Source of the DNA: Bradyrhizobium diazoefficiens
Lineage (GTDB): Bacteria > Pseudomonadota > Alphaproteobacteria > Rhizobiales > Xanthobacteraceae
NCBI RefSeq assembly: GCF_016616235.1
Contig: NZ_CP067100.1
Span: 992,001 to 1,056,000 of the forward strand
Reading direction: 5' to 3'
Length of the DNA stretch: 64,000 nucleotides
Numbering within the stretch: the stretch's first letter is position 1; the number at the start of each line of letters is the position of its first letter. The notes beneath the pieces are model-generated. The model had not been told where the DNA came from. It saw nothing but the letters and a program-made list of their open reading frames with translations, and did not search any database. This document shows, one piece after another, positions 1 to 8,880 of this stretch. A program made the translations under genes and the position numbers.

Positions 1-1
1 G

Positions 2-85
2 CTTATGGTCGAGCGCAAGCAGGTCGCGGCCGAGACCGCCGCGACGAAGGTTGATTTCTACACCATGGTGCGCGGTGAGGGGTGA
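2..85 (+). CDS. phnG: C-P lyase core subunit PhnG, C-terminal end only
   Basis: The window opens inside this gene: the last 27 codons read in frame to a TGA at 83-85 (C-terminus VDFYTMVRGEG) and phnH starts 4 bases later. The call rests on position, because the gene heads an unbroken phnH-I-J-K-L-M-N series and phnG is the usual neighbour. PhnG is a known subunit of the PhnGHIJ core complex and works with PhnI in displacing adenine from ATP by the alkylphosphonate. Too little protein is visible to judge active-site residues. Confidence 0.8.
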   Translation, partial: LMVERKQVAAETAATKVDFYTMVRGEG

Positions 86-89
86 GACC

Positions 90-698
90 ATGACCACGAT
101 TGCGGAACTGCCGCCGGGGTTCGTCGACAAGGTGCTGTCGGCGCAATCGACCTTTCGCTCGGTGATGGACGCGATGGCGCGGCCGGGCTCGGTCCAGCGC
201 ATCGTGCCGATGGCGGGCGCGCCCGGCATGATGATGCGCGGCACCGCCGCGATCGCGCTGACGCTGTTCGACCACGACACGCCGCTCTGGCTCGATGCGC
301 GGATGTCGGAGAGCTCGGACGTGACGAAATGGCTGAAGTTCCACACCGGCGCGCCGGTGATCCAGGATGCCTCGATCGCGAGCTTCGCGCTGATCAGTGA
401 CGGCATCCTGCTGCCGGCGCTCGAGCGCTTCGCGCTCGGCACCAATGAATATCCGGATCGTTCGACCACGGTGATCATCCAGGTCGACAGCCTCGACACT
501 GGGCGCGGCTTCGAGCTGCGCGGCCCCGGCATCGACGGTGTCGCGACGCTCCAGGCGTCGATCAAACCTTTCGACCTGTTCGAGCGCCTGAGGTTCAACG
601 AAACGCTGTTTCCGCGCGGCATCGATGTGGTGCTGGTCGCCGATGACGCCGTGGTTGCGATCTCGCGCACGACGCGTGTCGCGAACAAGGGAAGCTGA
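90..698 (+). CDS. phnH: C-P lyase core subunit PhnH
   Basis: A 202-residue protein, near the usual PhnH length of about 195. The ATG at 90 was chosen because it lies 4 bases after the phnG stop; an upstream TTG in the same frame would overlap phnG. The N-terminal region has the family pattern of a short helix followed by FRSVMDAMARPG, as expected for PhnH. PhnH is a structural member of the PhnGHIJ complex with a PLP-transferase-like fold and no known catalysis of its own. phnI follows after 3 bases, so the genes are translationally linked in one operon. Confidence 0.95.
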   Translation: MTTIAELPPGFVDKVLSAQSTFRSVMDAMARPGSVQRIVPMAGAPGMMMRGTAAIALTLFDHDTPLWLDARMSESSDVTKWLKFHTGAPVIQDASIASFALISDGILLPALERFALGTNEYPDRSTTVIIQVDSLDTGRGFELRGPGIDGVATLQASIKPFDLFERLRFNETLFPRGIDVVLVADDAVVAISRTTRVANKGS

Positions 699-701
699 AG
701 C

Positions 702-1805
702 ATGTATGTCGCAGTCAAAGGTGGCGAACGCGCCATCGAGAACGCCCATCGCCTGCTCGCCAACGCCAGGCGCGGCGATCAAAGCGTTGCGGAAGTCTCG
801 CTCGACCAGATCTCGGAGCAGCTCGGCCTCGCCGTCGATCGCGTCATGAGCGAAGGCTCGCTCTATGACCGTGAGCTCGCGGCGCTGGCGATCAAGCAGG
901 CGCGCGGCGATCTGATCGAGGCGATCTTCCTGGTCCGCGCCTTCCGCGCCACCTTGCCGCGTTTCGGTGCCAGCGAGCCGGTCGACACCGGCGCGATGCG
1001 GGTGCAGCGGCGGGTGTCCTCGACGTTCAAGGACATTCCCGGCGGCCAGATCCTCGGGCCGACCTTCGATTACACGCACCGCCTGCTCGATCCCTCACTC
1101 GCGAAAGGATTTGTGCCGGAAGCGCCGGCGACGGCCGAAGCGTCGACCGCACCGACGCCGCGCGTGACGGATATTCTCGGCCGCGACGGGCTGATCGAAT
1201 CCTCGCCGCAGGCCGAAGGCGGCGCCGACGTCGGCGATCTCACCCGCGAGCCGCTCAACTTCCCGGCCGATCGCGATTTGCGCCTGCAAAACCTTGCGCG
1301 CGGCGACGAAGGCTTCCTGCTGGCGATGGGCTATTCCACCCAGCGCGGCTATGGCCGCAACCATCCCTTTGCCGGCGAGATCCGCTTCGGCGAGGTCGAG
1401 GTCGAATTCTTCGCCGAGGACGTCGGCTTCGCCGTGCCGCTCGGCTCGATCGAGCTGACCGAGTGCCAGATGGTCAACCAGTTCAAGGGGTCAGCAACGG
1501 AAGCGCCGTGCTTCACTCGCGGCTATGGCCTCGCCTTCGGCCAGAGCGAGCGCAAGACCATGTCGATGGCGCTGGTCGACCGCGCGCTGCGCGCCCGCGA
1601 GCTCGGCGAAGAGGCCGTGGCCCCGGCGCAAGATGAAGAATTCGTGTTGTCGCATTCGGACAACGTCCAGGCGACCGGCTTCGTCGAGCATCTGAAGCTG
1701 CCGCATTATGTCGATTTCCAGTCGGAGCTCGGCCTGCTCCGCAAGCTGCGCAAGGAATTCGCTGATGCCCATGCGCCCGATGCCATGAAGGAGGCCGCGG
1801 AATGA
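702..1805 (+). CDS. phnI: C-P lyase core subunit PhnI (nucleosidase subunit)
   Basis: A 367-residue protein of normal PhnI length. It begins MYVAVKGGERAIENAHRLL, the typical PhnI N-terminus. PhnI is the nucleosidase of the C-P lyase pathway: with PhnG, PhnH and PhnL it swaps adenine of ATP for the phosphonate, giving ribose 1-methylphosphonate 5-triphosphate. Its last four bases (ATGA at 1802-1805) are shared with the phnJ start, a classic coupling overlap. Nothing suggests truncation or frameshift. Confidence 0.96.
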   Translation: MYVAVKGGERAIENAHRLLANARRGDQSVAEVSLDQISEQLGLAVDRVMSEGSLYDRELAALAIKQARGDLIEAIFLVRAFRATLPRFGASEPVDTGAMRVQRRVSSTFKDIPGGQILGPTFDYTHRLLDPSLAKGFVPEAPATAEASTAPTPRVTDILGRDGLIESSPQAEGGADVGDLTREPLNFPADRDLRLQNLARGDEGFLLAMGYSTQRGYGRNHPFAGEIRFGEVEVEFFAEDVGFAVPLGSIELTECQMVNQFKGSATEAPCFTRGYGLAFGQSERKTMSMALVDRALRARELGEEAVAPAQDEEFVLSHSDNVQATGFVEHLKLPHYVDFQSELGLLRKLRKEFADAHAPDAMKEAAE

Positions 1806-2698
1806 ACGCGCCCGCCTACAATTTCGCCTATCTCGACGAGCAGACCAAGCGGATGATCCGCCGCGCGATCCTCAAGGCGATCGCGATCCCTGGCTATCAG
1901 GTGCCGTTCGCCAGCCGCGAAATGCCGATGCCCTATGGCTGGGGCACCGGCGGCGTGCAGGTGACCGCGGCGATCCTCGGGCCCCAAGACGTGCTGAAGG
2001 TGATCGACCAGGGTTCTGACGACACCACCAACGCGATCTCGATCCGAAAATTCTTCGCCAAGACCGCCGGCGTCGCCACGACCACGGCAACGGATAAGGC
2101 AACGGTGATTCAGACCCGTCATCGCATTCCCGAGACGTCGCTGCACGAGAATCAGGTGCTGGTCTACCAGGTGCCGATCCCGGAACCCTTACGCTTCCTC
2201 GAGCCGCGCGAGACCGAGACGCGGCGCATGCACGCCCTCGCCGAATACGGTTTGATGCACGTAAAACTCTACGAGGACATCGCCCGCTTCGGCCACATCG
2301 CGACCGCCTACGCCTATCCGGTGAAGGTGAACGCGCGCTATGTGATGGACCCGTCGCCGACCCCGAAGTTCGACAATCCCAAGATGGACAATTGCGCGGC
2401 GCTGCAATTGTTCGGCGCTGGCCGCGAGAAGCGCATCTACGCGATCCCGCCTCACACGCAGGTGGTGTCGCTCGATTTCGAGGATCACCCGTTCGAGCCG
2501 TACCGCTTCAACGCGCCCTGCGCGCTGTGCGGGGCTGAAAACTCCTATCTCGACGAGATCGTCACCGACGACAAGGGCGGGCGCATGTTCGTCTGCTCGG
2601 ACACCGATTATTGCGAGGGCCGCCAGGCCGCCGGCCATCACGGCAGCCTCAGCGCTGCGCCGTACAAGGAGAAGGCGCAGGAGAAGCACAATGGCTGA
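1802..2698 (+). CDS. phnJ: C-P lyase radical-SAM subunit PhnJ
   Basis: A 298-residue protein with the diagnostic cysteine cluster of PhnJ: Cys240, Cys243, Cys265 and Cys271 in the C-terminal part (APCALC and FVCSDTDYC). In the well-studied enzyme these positions hold the Fe-S cluster and the catalytic thiyl cysteine, and a glycine corresponding to Gly31 here carries the radical. PhnJ cleaves the C-P bond of 5-phosphoribosyl 1-phosphonate, releasing alkane and the cyclic ribose phosphate. All key residues are present, so the enzyme should be active. It overlaps phnI by 4 bases and phnK by 8. Confidence 0.97.
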   Translation: MNAPAYNFAYLDEQTKRMIRRAILKAIAIPGYQVPFASREMPMPYGWGTGGVQVTAAILGPQDVLKVIDQGSDDTTNAISIRKFFAKTAGVATTTATDKATVIQTRHRIPETSLHENQVLVYQVPIPEPLRFLEPRETETRRMHALAEYGLMHVKLYEDIARFGHIATAYAYPVKVNARYVMDPSPTPKFDNPKMDNCAALQLFGAGREKRIYAIPPHTQVVSLDFEDHPFEPYRFNAPCALCGAENSYLDEIVTDDKGGRMFVCSDTDYCEGRQAAGHHGSLSAAPYKEKAQEKHNG

Positions 2699-3488
2699 TC
2701 CCGATATGCTGGAGAACGATCAGCCGCTGCTGGTCGCGGAGTCGCTCAGCAAGTCCTATGGCCGCATCGCCGCATGCCGAGAGGTGTCGTTCTCGCTCTA
2801 TCCCGGCGAGGTGCTGGCGGTCGTTGGCGAATCCGGCTCCGGCAAGTCGACGCTGCTGCAGATGCTGTCGGGCCAGCTGGCGCCGACCGCCGGCCAGGTG
2901 TCCTATCGCATGCGTGACGGCATCATCCGCGATCTCGCCACGCTGGGCGAAGCCGAGCGGCGCTTCCTGTTCCGCACCGACTGGGGCTATGTGCACCAGG
3001 ATCCGGCGCAGGGCCTGCGCATGGCGGTGTCGGCCGGCGCCAATGTCGGCGAGCGGCTGATGGCGGTGGGTTGGAACCATTATGGCCGCATCCGCGAGAC
3101 TGCATCCGACTGGCTCACCCGCGTCGAGATCGACGTCGCGCGCATCGACGATGCGCCGCGAACCTATTCCGGCGGCATGCGCCAACGGCTCCAGATCGCG
3201 CGCAACCTCGTCACCGAGCCGCGGCTGGTGTTCATGGACGAGCCGACCGGCGGCCTCGACGTCTCGGTGCAGGCGCGTCTGCTCGATCTCCTGCGCAGCC
3301 TCGTCGCCGAGCTGCATCTCGCCGTCATCATCGTCACCCACGACCTCGCGGTCGCGCGCCTCCTGTCGCACCGCGTGATGGTGATGAAGGGCGGCCGCGT
3401 CATCGAGGCCGGCCTCACCGACCAGGTGCTCGACGATCCCCGCGAGCCCTACACCCAGCTCCTCGTCTCCTCGATTCTGCCGCCATAA
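2691..3488 (+). CDS. phnK: ABC-type ATPase PhnK of the C-P lyase complex
   Basis: A 265-residue ABC ATPase with Walker A GESGSGKST, signature YSGGMRQR and Walker B LVFMDEPT. Despite its transporter-like sequence, PhnK is known to bind the PhnJ subunit of the core complex. The start ATG at 2691 lies 8 bases inside the end of phnJ. The closest alternative, an oligopeptide-transporter ATPase, is ruled out by the operon context and the absence of permease genes. Confidence 0.95.
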   Translation: MADPDMLENDQPLLVAESLSKSYGRIAACREVSFSLYPGEVLAVVGESGSGKSTLLQMLSGQLAPTAGQVSYRMRDGIIRDLATLGEAERRFLFRTDWGYVHQDPAQGLRMAVSAGANVGERLMAVGWNHYGRIRETASDWLTRVEIDVARIDDAPRTYSGGMRQRLQIARNLVTEPRLVFMDEPTGGLDVSVQARLLDLLRSLVAELHLAVIIVTHDLAVARLLSHRVMVMKGGRVIEAGLTDQVLDDPREPYTQLLVSSILPP

Positions 3489-3498
3489 GCTTTTCAAG

Positions 3499-4209
3499 AT
3501 GAGTTTTCCGATGACCGCGATGATCGCTATCACCGACGCGAAGAAGACCTTTACGATGCACCTCCAGGGCGGCATCGAGCTGCCCGTCGTCAGTGGCGTG
3601 ACCTTCGACGTCAACCCCGGCGAATGCGTCGTGCTGTCGGGACCGTCGGGTGCCGGCAAATCGTCGATCCTGAAGATGATCTTCGGCAATTACCGCTGCG
3701 ATTCCGGCCGCATCGGCATCCGTCATCGCGGTGTGGTGGTCGATCTCGCCAGCGCCGAGCCGCGGCAGGTGCTCAATGTCCGCCGCTCGACCATCGGCTA
3801 TGTTAGCCAATTCCTGCGCGCTGTGCCGCGGGTTGCGACCATCGACGTCGTCGCCGAGCCGCTGATCGTCAACGGCATGGCCCGTGCCGATGCGCAGGCG
3901 CGCGCCGGCGCGTTGCTGCATCGTCTCAACATCCCCGAGCGGCTCTGGCAGCTACCGCCTGCGACCTTCTCCGGCGGCGAGCAGCAGCGCGTCAACATCG
4001 CGCGCGGCTTCATCTCGGATCTGCCGATCCTGCTGCTGGACGAGCCGACCGCCTCGCTCGATGCCGCCAACCGCGCTGTGGTGGTCGCGCTGATCGCCGA
4101 GAAGAAGCGCCAGGGTGTGGCCATGGTCGCCATTGTCCATGACGACGAAATCCGCCATCTGATTGCCGATCGTATCGTCGACGTCACCAGTTTTGCCGCC
4201 GCGGCCTGA
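3499..4209 (+). CDS. phnL: ABC-type ATPase PhnL of the C-P lyase pathway
   Basis: A 236-residue ABC ATPase with Walker A GPSGAGKSS, signature FSGGEQQR and Walker B LLLDEPTASLD. It starts 10 bases after phnK. PhnL is needed with PhnG, PhnH and PhnI for the first step of phosphonate activation and joins PhnK on the core complex. Two in-frame ATGs lie close together (3499 and 3511); the first is used here. Sequence and order leave little doubt. Confidence 0.95.
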   Translation: MSFPMTAMIAITDAKKTFTMHLQGGIELPVVSGVTFDVNPGECVVLSGPSGAGKSSILKMIFGNYRCDSGRIGIRHRGVVVDLASAEPRQVLNVRRSTIGYVSQFLRAVPRVATIDVVAEPLIVNGMARADAQARAGALLHRLNIPERLWQLPPATFSGGEQQRVNIARGFISDLPILLLDEPTASLDAANRAVVVALIAEKKRQGVAMVAIVHDDEIRHLIADRIVDVTSFAAAA

Positions 4210-4221
4210 AGGACAAGGGAC

Positions 4222-5379
4222 ATGAACGCCAATCCGAAGGAAATTTTGATCGCCAACGCCAGGATCGTGCTGGCGGAACGGGTGATCGAGCAGGGTTGGC
4301 TTGCTCTTGCCGATGGACGCATCGCCGAGATCGGCGAGGGCAGGGCGCCCGCTGGTGCCGAGGATGCCGGCGGCGACCTCATCATGCCCGGCCTGATCGA
4401 GCTCCACACCGACCACCTCGAAGCGCATTACGTGCCGCGGCCAAAAGTATTCTGGAATCCGGTTGCGGCCGTGATCTCCTATGATGGCCAGCTCGCCACC
4501 TCAGGCATCACCACCGTATTCGATTCGCTCCGGGTCTGGCGCGAGGATGGCGCCGAGGAGGTCGACGGCCGCGCCGGCGTGCTCGCCGCCGCGATCACGA
4601 CCGCGCGCAAGGGTGATCTCTTGCGCGCCGATCACTTCCTGCACCTGCGCTGCGAGATCCCGATGCCGAGCGTAGTCGAGGAGGCCAGGGAGCTGATCGA
4701 ACGGCCCGACGTCAAGCTGATGTCGCTGATGGACCACACGCCCGGCCAGCGCCAGTTCCGCGATGAGGTCAAGCTGCGCGACTATTACCGCGGCAAGGGC
4801 GGCGGCAAGACCGACGCAGAGCTCGATGAATTGTTCGCGAAGCGCTTCGAGTACCAGAAGCTTTATGCCGCGGCCAACATGCGCGAGATCGTCGCGCTCG
4901 CGCATCAGCACAACATCCCGCTCGCAAGCCACGACGACACCACCGAGGAGAACGTCGCGGACGCCGTGCGCGATCGCGTCTCGGTGGCGGAATTCCCGAC
5001 CACGCTGGAGGCCGCGCGCGGCCTGCATCAGGCCGGCATCGATATCCTGATGGGGGCGCCGAACGTGGTGCGCGGCGGCTCGCACTCCGGCAACATTGCC
5101 GCGGTCGATCTCGCCCGCGAGGGCCTGCTCGACATCCTGTCGTCGGACTACATTCCCTCCAGCCTCTTGATGGCCGCGCTGCAATTGCCCGAGCATGTGC
5201 CGGCGATCAGCCTTCCGGCTGCGGTTCGCACCGTGACCAAGGCGCCGGCCGAGGCGGTCGGCCTCACTGATCGCGGCGAGGTCGCGACCGGCAAGCGCGC
5301 CGACCTGATCCGCGTGCATGTTGCAGGCCAACTTCCCGTCGTCCGCAGCGTCTGGCGCGAAGGGAGCCGTGTCGCATGA
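4222..5379 (+). CDS. phnM: RPnTP hydrolase PhnM
   Basis: A 385-residue amidohydrolase-superfamily protein. PhnM removes pyrophosphate from alpha-D-ribose 1-methylphosphonate 5-triphosphate to give the 5-phosphate that PhnJ cleaves. The metal-site segment reads LIELHTDHLEAH, matching the PhnM version of the superfamily HxH motif, and further ligands appear in SHDDTT. It starts 12 bases after phnL with an AAGGACAAGG-like ribosome site just upstream, and its stop overlaps the phnN start in ATGA. Confidence 0.95.
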   Translation: MNANPKEILIANARIVLAERVIEQGWLALADGRIAEIGEGRAPAGAEDAGGDLIMPGLIELHTDHLEAHYVPRPKVFWNPVAAVISYDGQLATSGITTVFDSLRVWREDGAEEVDGRAGVLAAAITTARKGDLLRADHFLHLRCEIPMPSVVEEARELIERPDVKLMSLMDHTPGQRQFRDEVKLRDYYRGKGGGKTDAELDELFAKRFEYQKLYAAANMREIVALAHQHNIPLASHDDTTEENVADAVRDRVSVAEFPTTLEAARGLHQAGIDILMGAPNVVRGGSHSGNIAAVDLAREGLLDILSSDYIPSSLLMAALQLPEHVPAISLPAAVRTVTKAPAEAVGLTDRGEVATGKRADLIRVHVAGQLPVVRSVWREGSRVA

Positions 5380-5972
5380 GCGAGACCGTGGCCGTGGCGC
5401 AGGATGAGACGGGCGCGATCGGACCCGGGCGGCTCGTGCTCGTGGTCGGTCCCAGCGGTGCCGGTAAGGACACGCTCTTGCGGCAGGCGCAAGCGGCCTG
5501 CGCCGAGGACCACGACATCGTCTTCCCGCGCCGCATCGTGACGCGCGAAGCTTCCGCGGCCGAGGACAATATCGCGATGAGCCCCGACGAATTCAACCGC
5601 GCCCGCGATCACGGCGATTTTGCCGTGCACTGGGAGGCACACGGGCATAGCTACGCCCTGCCGCTCGAGATCAACGACGACATCCGCGCCGGCCACGCCG
5701 TCGTCGTCAACGTCTCGCGCACCGTGATCGCCGCGCTGCGCGAGGCCTATGCCAATGTCGTGGTGGTCGCGATCACGGCACCGCCGGAGGTGCTGGCGCA
5801 GCGGCTTGCCGCGCGGGCGCGGGTGAGCGACGGCAATATCGCAAATCGCCTCGCGCGCAGCGTCGACGACGCATCGGCGAATGCCGACGTCACCATCCTC
5901 AATGCCGGCAGCGCGGACTATCACGGCCGCCAGCTCGAGCGCGTGATCAGAAATCAAAGCTGGCACGAGTAG
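5376..5972 (+). CDS. phnN: Ribose 1,5-bisphosphate phosphokinase PhnN
   Basis: A 198-residue P-loop kinase related to guanylate kinase, with GPSGAGKDTL near residue 25. PhnN phosphorylates ribose 1,5-bisphosphate to PRPP, so the ribose used by C-P lyase returns to nucleotide synthesis. ATGA overlap with phnM shows translational coupling. Length and P-loop match the family. This is the last recognised phn gene; no phnCDE transporter, phnF regulator or phnO/P is in the window. Confidence 0.94.
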   Translation: MSETVAVAQDETGAIGPGRLVLVVGPSGAGKDTLLRQAQAACAEDHDIVFPRRIVTREASAAEDNIAMSPDEFNRARDHGDFAVHWEAHGHSYALPLEINDDIRAGHAVVVNVSRTVIAALREAYANVVVVAITAPPEVLAQRLAARARVSDGNIANRLARSVDDASANADVTILNAGSADYHGRQLERVIRNQSWHE

Positions 5973-5990
5973 CACAACAAGGAGAACGGG

Positions 5991-6602
5991 ATGTCGGTGA
6001 TCGAAACGGTCGAACAATTAGAGGCCATCTACGGCGTCACCAATGACGCCTCGACCGTGAAAGTCGCCGACCACGTCACGCCGCTCTACCGCGTCTTCAT
6101 CGAGAAGGCGCCGTTCGCTGCGCTCGCGACCATCGGGCCGGAGGGCATTGATTGCTCGCCGCGCGGCGATCTGCCCGGCTTCGTCCGCATCCATGATCCC
6201 AAGACGCTGATGCTGCCGGATCGGCGCGGCAACAACCGGGTCGATTCCCTGCGCAACATCGTGCGCGACCCGCGCGTGTCGCTGATGTTCCTGATTCCCG
6301 GCTCCGGCAACGCGATCCGGGCCAATGGCCGCGCGCATCTCTCGATCGATCCGGATCTGCTCGCTTCGTTCAAGGTCGACGGCAAGGCACCGCGCAGCGT
6401 GATGGTGATCGCCGTCGATGAAATCTACTTTCAGTGCGCCCGCGCCATCGTCCGCTCCGACCTCTGGAATCCCGACAAGCGTGTCGATCCCAAGACTCTG
6501 CCGACGCCAGGTCAAATCCTCGCCGAGATGAGCGAGAACAGGGTCGGCGGCGAGGAGTACGACCGCATCTGGCCGGACCGTGCTGCCGCGACGATGTGGT
6601 GA
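5991..6602 (+). CDS. PNPOx-fold FMN-binding family protein (DR2398-like)
   Basis: A 203-residue protein of the pyridoxamine 5'-phosphate oxidase-like split-barrel family. Visible family features are the early strand FAALATIGPEGIDCSPRGD, the segment LMLPDRRGNNRVDSLRNI and the middle VSLMFLIPGSGNAIRANG, which in relatives bind flavin. The substrate is unknown. It lies 18 bases after phnN behind an AAGGAG site, so it is probably transcribed with the phn operon, and a role in phosphonate use is possible but unproven. Confidence 0.8.
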   Translation: MSVIETVEQLEAIYGVTNDASTVKVADHVTPLYRVFIEKAPFAALATIGPEGIDCSPRGDLPGFVRIHDPKTLMLPDRRGNNRVDSLRNIVRDPRVSLMFLIPGSGNAIRANGRAHLSIDPDLLASFKVDGKAPRSVMVIAVDEIYFQCARAIVRSDLWNPDKRVDPKTLPTPGQILAEMSENRVGGEEYDRIWPDRAAATMW

Positions 6603-6635
6603 GCCCCCGCTCTCTCGTCTCCCTCGCCCCGCTGC

Positions 6636-6677
6636 CTCTTCTCCCTCTCCCTGTTCTTACGGGGAGAGGGAGAAGAG
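6636..6677. repeat. 16-bp perfect inverted repeat between convergent genes
   Basis: Arms 6636-6651 (CTCTTCTCCCTCTCCC) and 6662-6677 pair perfectly around a 10-base loop. The element fills most of the gap between the end of the phn operon and the convergent SDR gene. Related CCCCGTTCTTACGGGG-type cores occur at 10277 and similar CT-rich palindromes at 15848 and 15916. It may work as a bidirectional terminator or be a dispersed REP-like repeat. Confidence 0.7.
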
Positions 6678-6681
6678 CGTC

Positions 6682-7413
6682 CTAATTAAACGCCATCCCT
6701 CCGCTCAGCGCGATCGTCTGCCCGGTCATGTAGGCGTTGTCGACCAGCAGCATCACGGCTTTCGCCACCTCCTCCGCCGTACCAAAGCGGCCGAGCGGGA
6801 TGCGGCTGACCAGTTGAGGCTGGCCGCTCATCATGTCGGTCTCGATCAGCGACGGCGCCACGGCGTTGACGGTGATGCCGTCCTTCACCAGCCGCGCCGC
6901 ATAACCGCGCGTGAGGCCCTCCATGCCGGCCTTGGAGGCATTGTAGTGCGGGCCGATCGAGCCGGCGCCGCGTGCCGCGCCGGAGGAGACGTTGACGATG
7001 CGCCCCCATTTCCTTGCGCGCATTGCCGGCAGCACCGCCTGCGTGCACAGGAAGGCGGATTTCAGATTGACCAGGATGGTGCGGTCGAAATCGTCTTCGG
7101 TGAGATCGTCGACGCCGCGCGTGATGGCGATGCCGGCATTGTTGACGAGGATGTCGACCGGCCCGAGCCCGGCCGTGACGCGCTCGACCATGCCGGCCAC
7201 GGCCTCGCGCTGCGAGACGTCGGCGGCAATGACAATGGCACGGCCGCCGCGCGTCTTGATCTCGTCCGCCAGTTCCTCGGCCTGTCCGATCCGCTCGCGG
7301 CAATTGATCGCCACTGCCGCGCCTGATGCGGCCAGTAGCCGGCAGATCGCAGCCCCGATTCCGCGCGAACCTCCGGTGACGAGCGCCGTGCGCCCTTCAA
7401 GAGTCCCTGCCAT
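6682..7413 (-). CDS. SDR-family oxidoreductase (FabG-like)
   Basis: A 243-residue short-chain dehydrogenase/reductase. The NAD(P) motif TGGSRGIGAAI is near residue 14, NNAG near residue 90, the catalytic Ser in NVSSGAARG and the YxxxK pair in YNASKAG. This is a classical SDR resembling 3-oxoacyl-ACP reductase, but FabG-like paralogues are numerous and the substrate cannot be read from sequence. It stands alone, convergent with the phn operon. Confidence 0.88.
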   Translation of the reverse strand: MAGTLEGRTALVTGGSRGIGAAICRLLAASGAAVAINCRERIGQAEELADEIKTRGGRAIVIAADVSQREAVAGMVERVTAGLGPVDILVNNAGIAITRGVDDLTEDDFDRTILVNLKSAFLCTQAVLPAMRARKWGRIVNVSSGAARGAGSIGPHYNASKAGMEGLTRGYAARLVKDGITVNAVAPSLIETDMMSGQPQLVSRIPLGRFGTAEEVAKAVMLLVDNAYMTGQTIALSGGMAFN

Positions 7414-7521
7414 GTTCGAACTCCCGCATCCGCCTGTTGTGACGATCGGATCATATCACGCGGGCGAATGCCCGACGGTTGAGTTTGCGACGCGCCGTTG
7501 CGAAGAAAACGCCACCCGGGA

Positions 7522-8025
7522 TCAGCTCCGGCGGCGCGCCCTGGTACGCGCGGCCTTCTTTGCGGCGGCGGAGCGGGCCTTGGCGCCCTTGGTCCGGCTG
7601 GCCTTGCGCGCGGCGGCCGAACGCGAGGCGGCGGTCCGCTGGCTCGCGGCACGCTTGCCCTGCTTCGACAAGGCACTCCGCGACGCGGTCGAGCGCGGCT
7701 CCTTCTTCATGACGCCTTCGACGGCGCGCGATACTTTCGGCCGGCGCTTCGGGGTGCGTTTGCCCTGACCGACCTCATAGGCGTATTTGGCGCTACGGCG
7801 CGTCGACTTCTTGGTTCGCCCCTTGCGCGGCGGCGGCAGGTCGACACCGGCGCGACGCGCCTCGGACAGGCCGATGGCGATGGCCTGCTTGGTCGAGCGT
7901 GCGCCGTGCTTGCCCTTCCGGATCCTGTCGATCTCGTCCTTGACGAATTCGCCGGCCTGCGTGCTCGCCGATTTGCCGGCACGCTTGTCCCGCTTCGCTT
8001 TACGGATGACTTCCTGTCTTGGCAT
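7522..8025 (-). CDS. DUF6496 protein with lysine/alanine-rich basic tail
   Basis: A 167-residue protein. The first 70 residues (MPRQEVIRKAKRDKRAGKS, then STQAGEFVKDEI and HGARSTKQAIAIGLSEAR) match the small rhizobial DUF6496 family as I remember it. The remainder is a low-complexity tail rich in Lys, Arg, Ala and Ser, like histone H1 or Ku-type tails, suggesting DNA binding. The ATG at 8025 was preferred to a longer in-frame start because AAGGGGAA lies just upstream. Function unknown; it is probably a nucleoid-associated or stress protein. Confidence 0.75.
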   Translation of the reverse strand: MPRQEVIRKAKRDKRAGKSASTQAGEFVKDEIDRIRKGKHGARSTKQAIAIGLSEARRAGVDLPPPRKGRTKKSTRRSAKYAYEVGQGKRTPKRRPKVSRAVEGVMKKEPRSTASRSALSKQGKRAASQRTAASRSAAARKASRTKGAKARSAAAKKAARTRARRRS

Positions 8026-8093
8026 GGTCGAGTTCCCCTTTCTGAGTGGCAGGGATACCTGACCGCAACGCACCAGATGGAAGATCGATCCGC

Positions 8094-8876
8094 CTAGTTC
8101 CTCAGCGCCGCCAGCAGCTCATCCGGGCGTTCGGCCATGATCATGTGTCCGGCGCCGGGCACCACGACGGTCTTCGCGTGCGGGATCGCGGCGGCGAGCG
8201 CCTTGCCCGCCTTCGCCGGCGTCATCATGTCCCGCTCGCCGAGGATCAGTGTGGTCGGTACCTTCACCGTCGCGGCGGCTTGAAGCGCATTCGCGTAAGA
8301 ATTGCAGGCCGACAGATCCCTGAACAGCACGCCCGGCTCGCAAGTCTTCAGCACCGCCTGCGCGCCGCCATGCATCCACAGGCCCGGCGCGAGACTGCCG
8401 CCGAGCTCCGCGTTGAAGCCGAGGCCCCAGATCGAGACCATGTCGTTGGCATCCTGCGAATTGGCCTCGGCAGCCTTGAGCAGATCCGGACCGACCGTCA
8501 TGGTCGCGGCGGTGCCGATCAAGCTTAACGCGGAGACCTTGTGGGGGTGGCGCGCCGCCGTCTCCAGCGAGATCAGCGAGCCCATGGAATGGCCGATCAG
8601 ATGCGCCTTCTCAGCGCCCGCCGCATCGAGCAGCGCGCCGGTCCAGTCGGCCATTTCCGCGATGCTCGACAGCGACGGTCCGGCCGAGCGGCCGTGGCCG
8701 GGAAGGTCGGGCGCCAGCACGCCAAAGCCGTGATGGGCGAACCAGCGCGTATGCAGCGCCCAGGTCGAATGATCGAAGCCGGCACCATGGATGAAGACAA
8801 CCGCGGGCAGGGACTTGTCGAAGTCGCGGCCGCCGGTTGCGACGAACACATCAGCGCTGTTGACGGAGAGCTTCAT
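8094..8876 (-). CDS. Alpha/beta hydrolase
   Basis: A 260-residue alpha/beta hydrolase with oxyanion segment HGAGFDHSTW, nucleophile elbow GHSMGS, acid residue near GERDMM and catalytic His in GAGHMIM, so the triad is intact. The start at 8876 (MKLSVNSAD) is 4 bases after the stop of the sulfhydrylase gene, and the two are surely one transcription unit. Such hydrolases are often esterases or C-C hydrolases; coupling to metY hints at sulfur or homoserine-ester metabolism, but no substrate can be named. Confidence 0.85.
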   Translation of the reverse strand: MKLSVNSADVFVATGGRDFDKSLPAVVFIHGAGFDHSTWALHTRWFAHHGFGVLAPDLPGHGRSAGPSLSSIAEMADWTGALLDAAGAEKAHLIGHSMGSLISLETAARHPHKVSALSLIGTAATMTVGPDLLKAAEANSQDANDMVSIWGLGFNAELGGSLAPGLWMHGGAQAVLKTCEPGVLFRDLSACNSYANALQAAATVKVPTTLILGERDMMTPAKAGKALAAAIPHAKTVVVPGAGHMIMAERPDELLAALRN

Positions 8877-8880
8877 GGTG

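Noticed and set aside
3-1079. Long minus-strand open frame opposite phnH and phnI
   Set aside because: Arg/His/Asp-rich translation with no family pattern, fully overlapped by well-supported phn genes on the plus strand; a GC-rich shadow frame.
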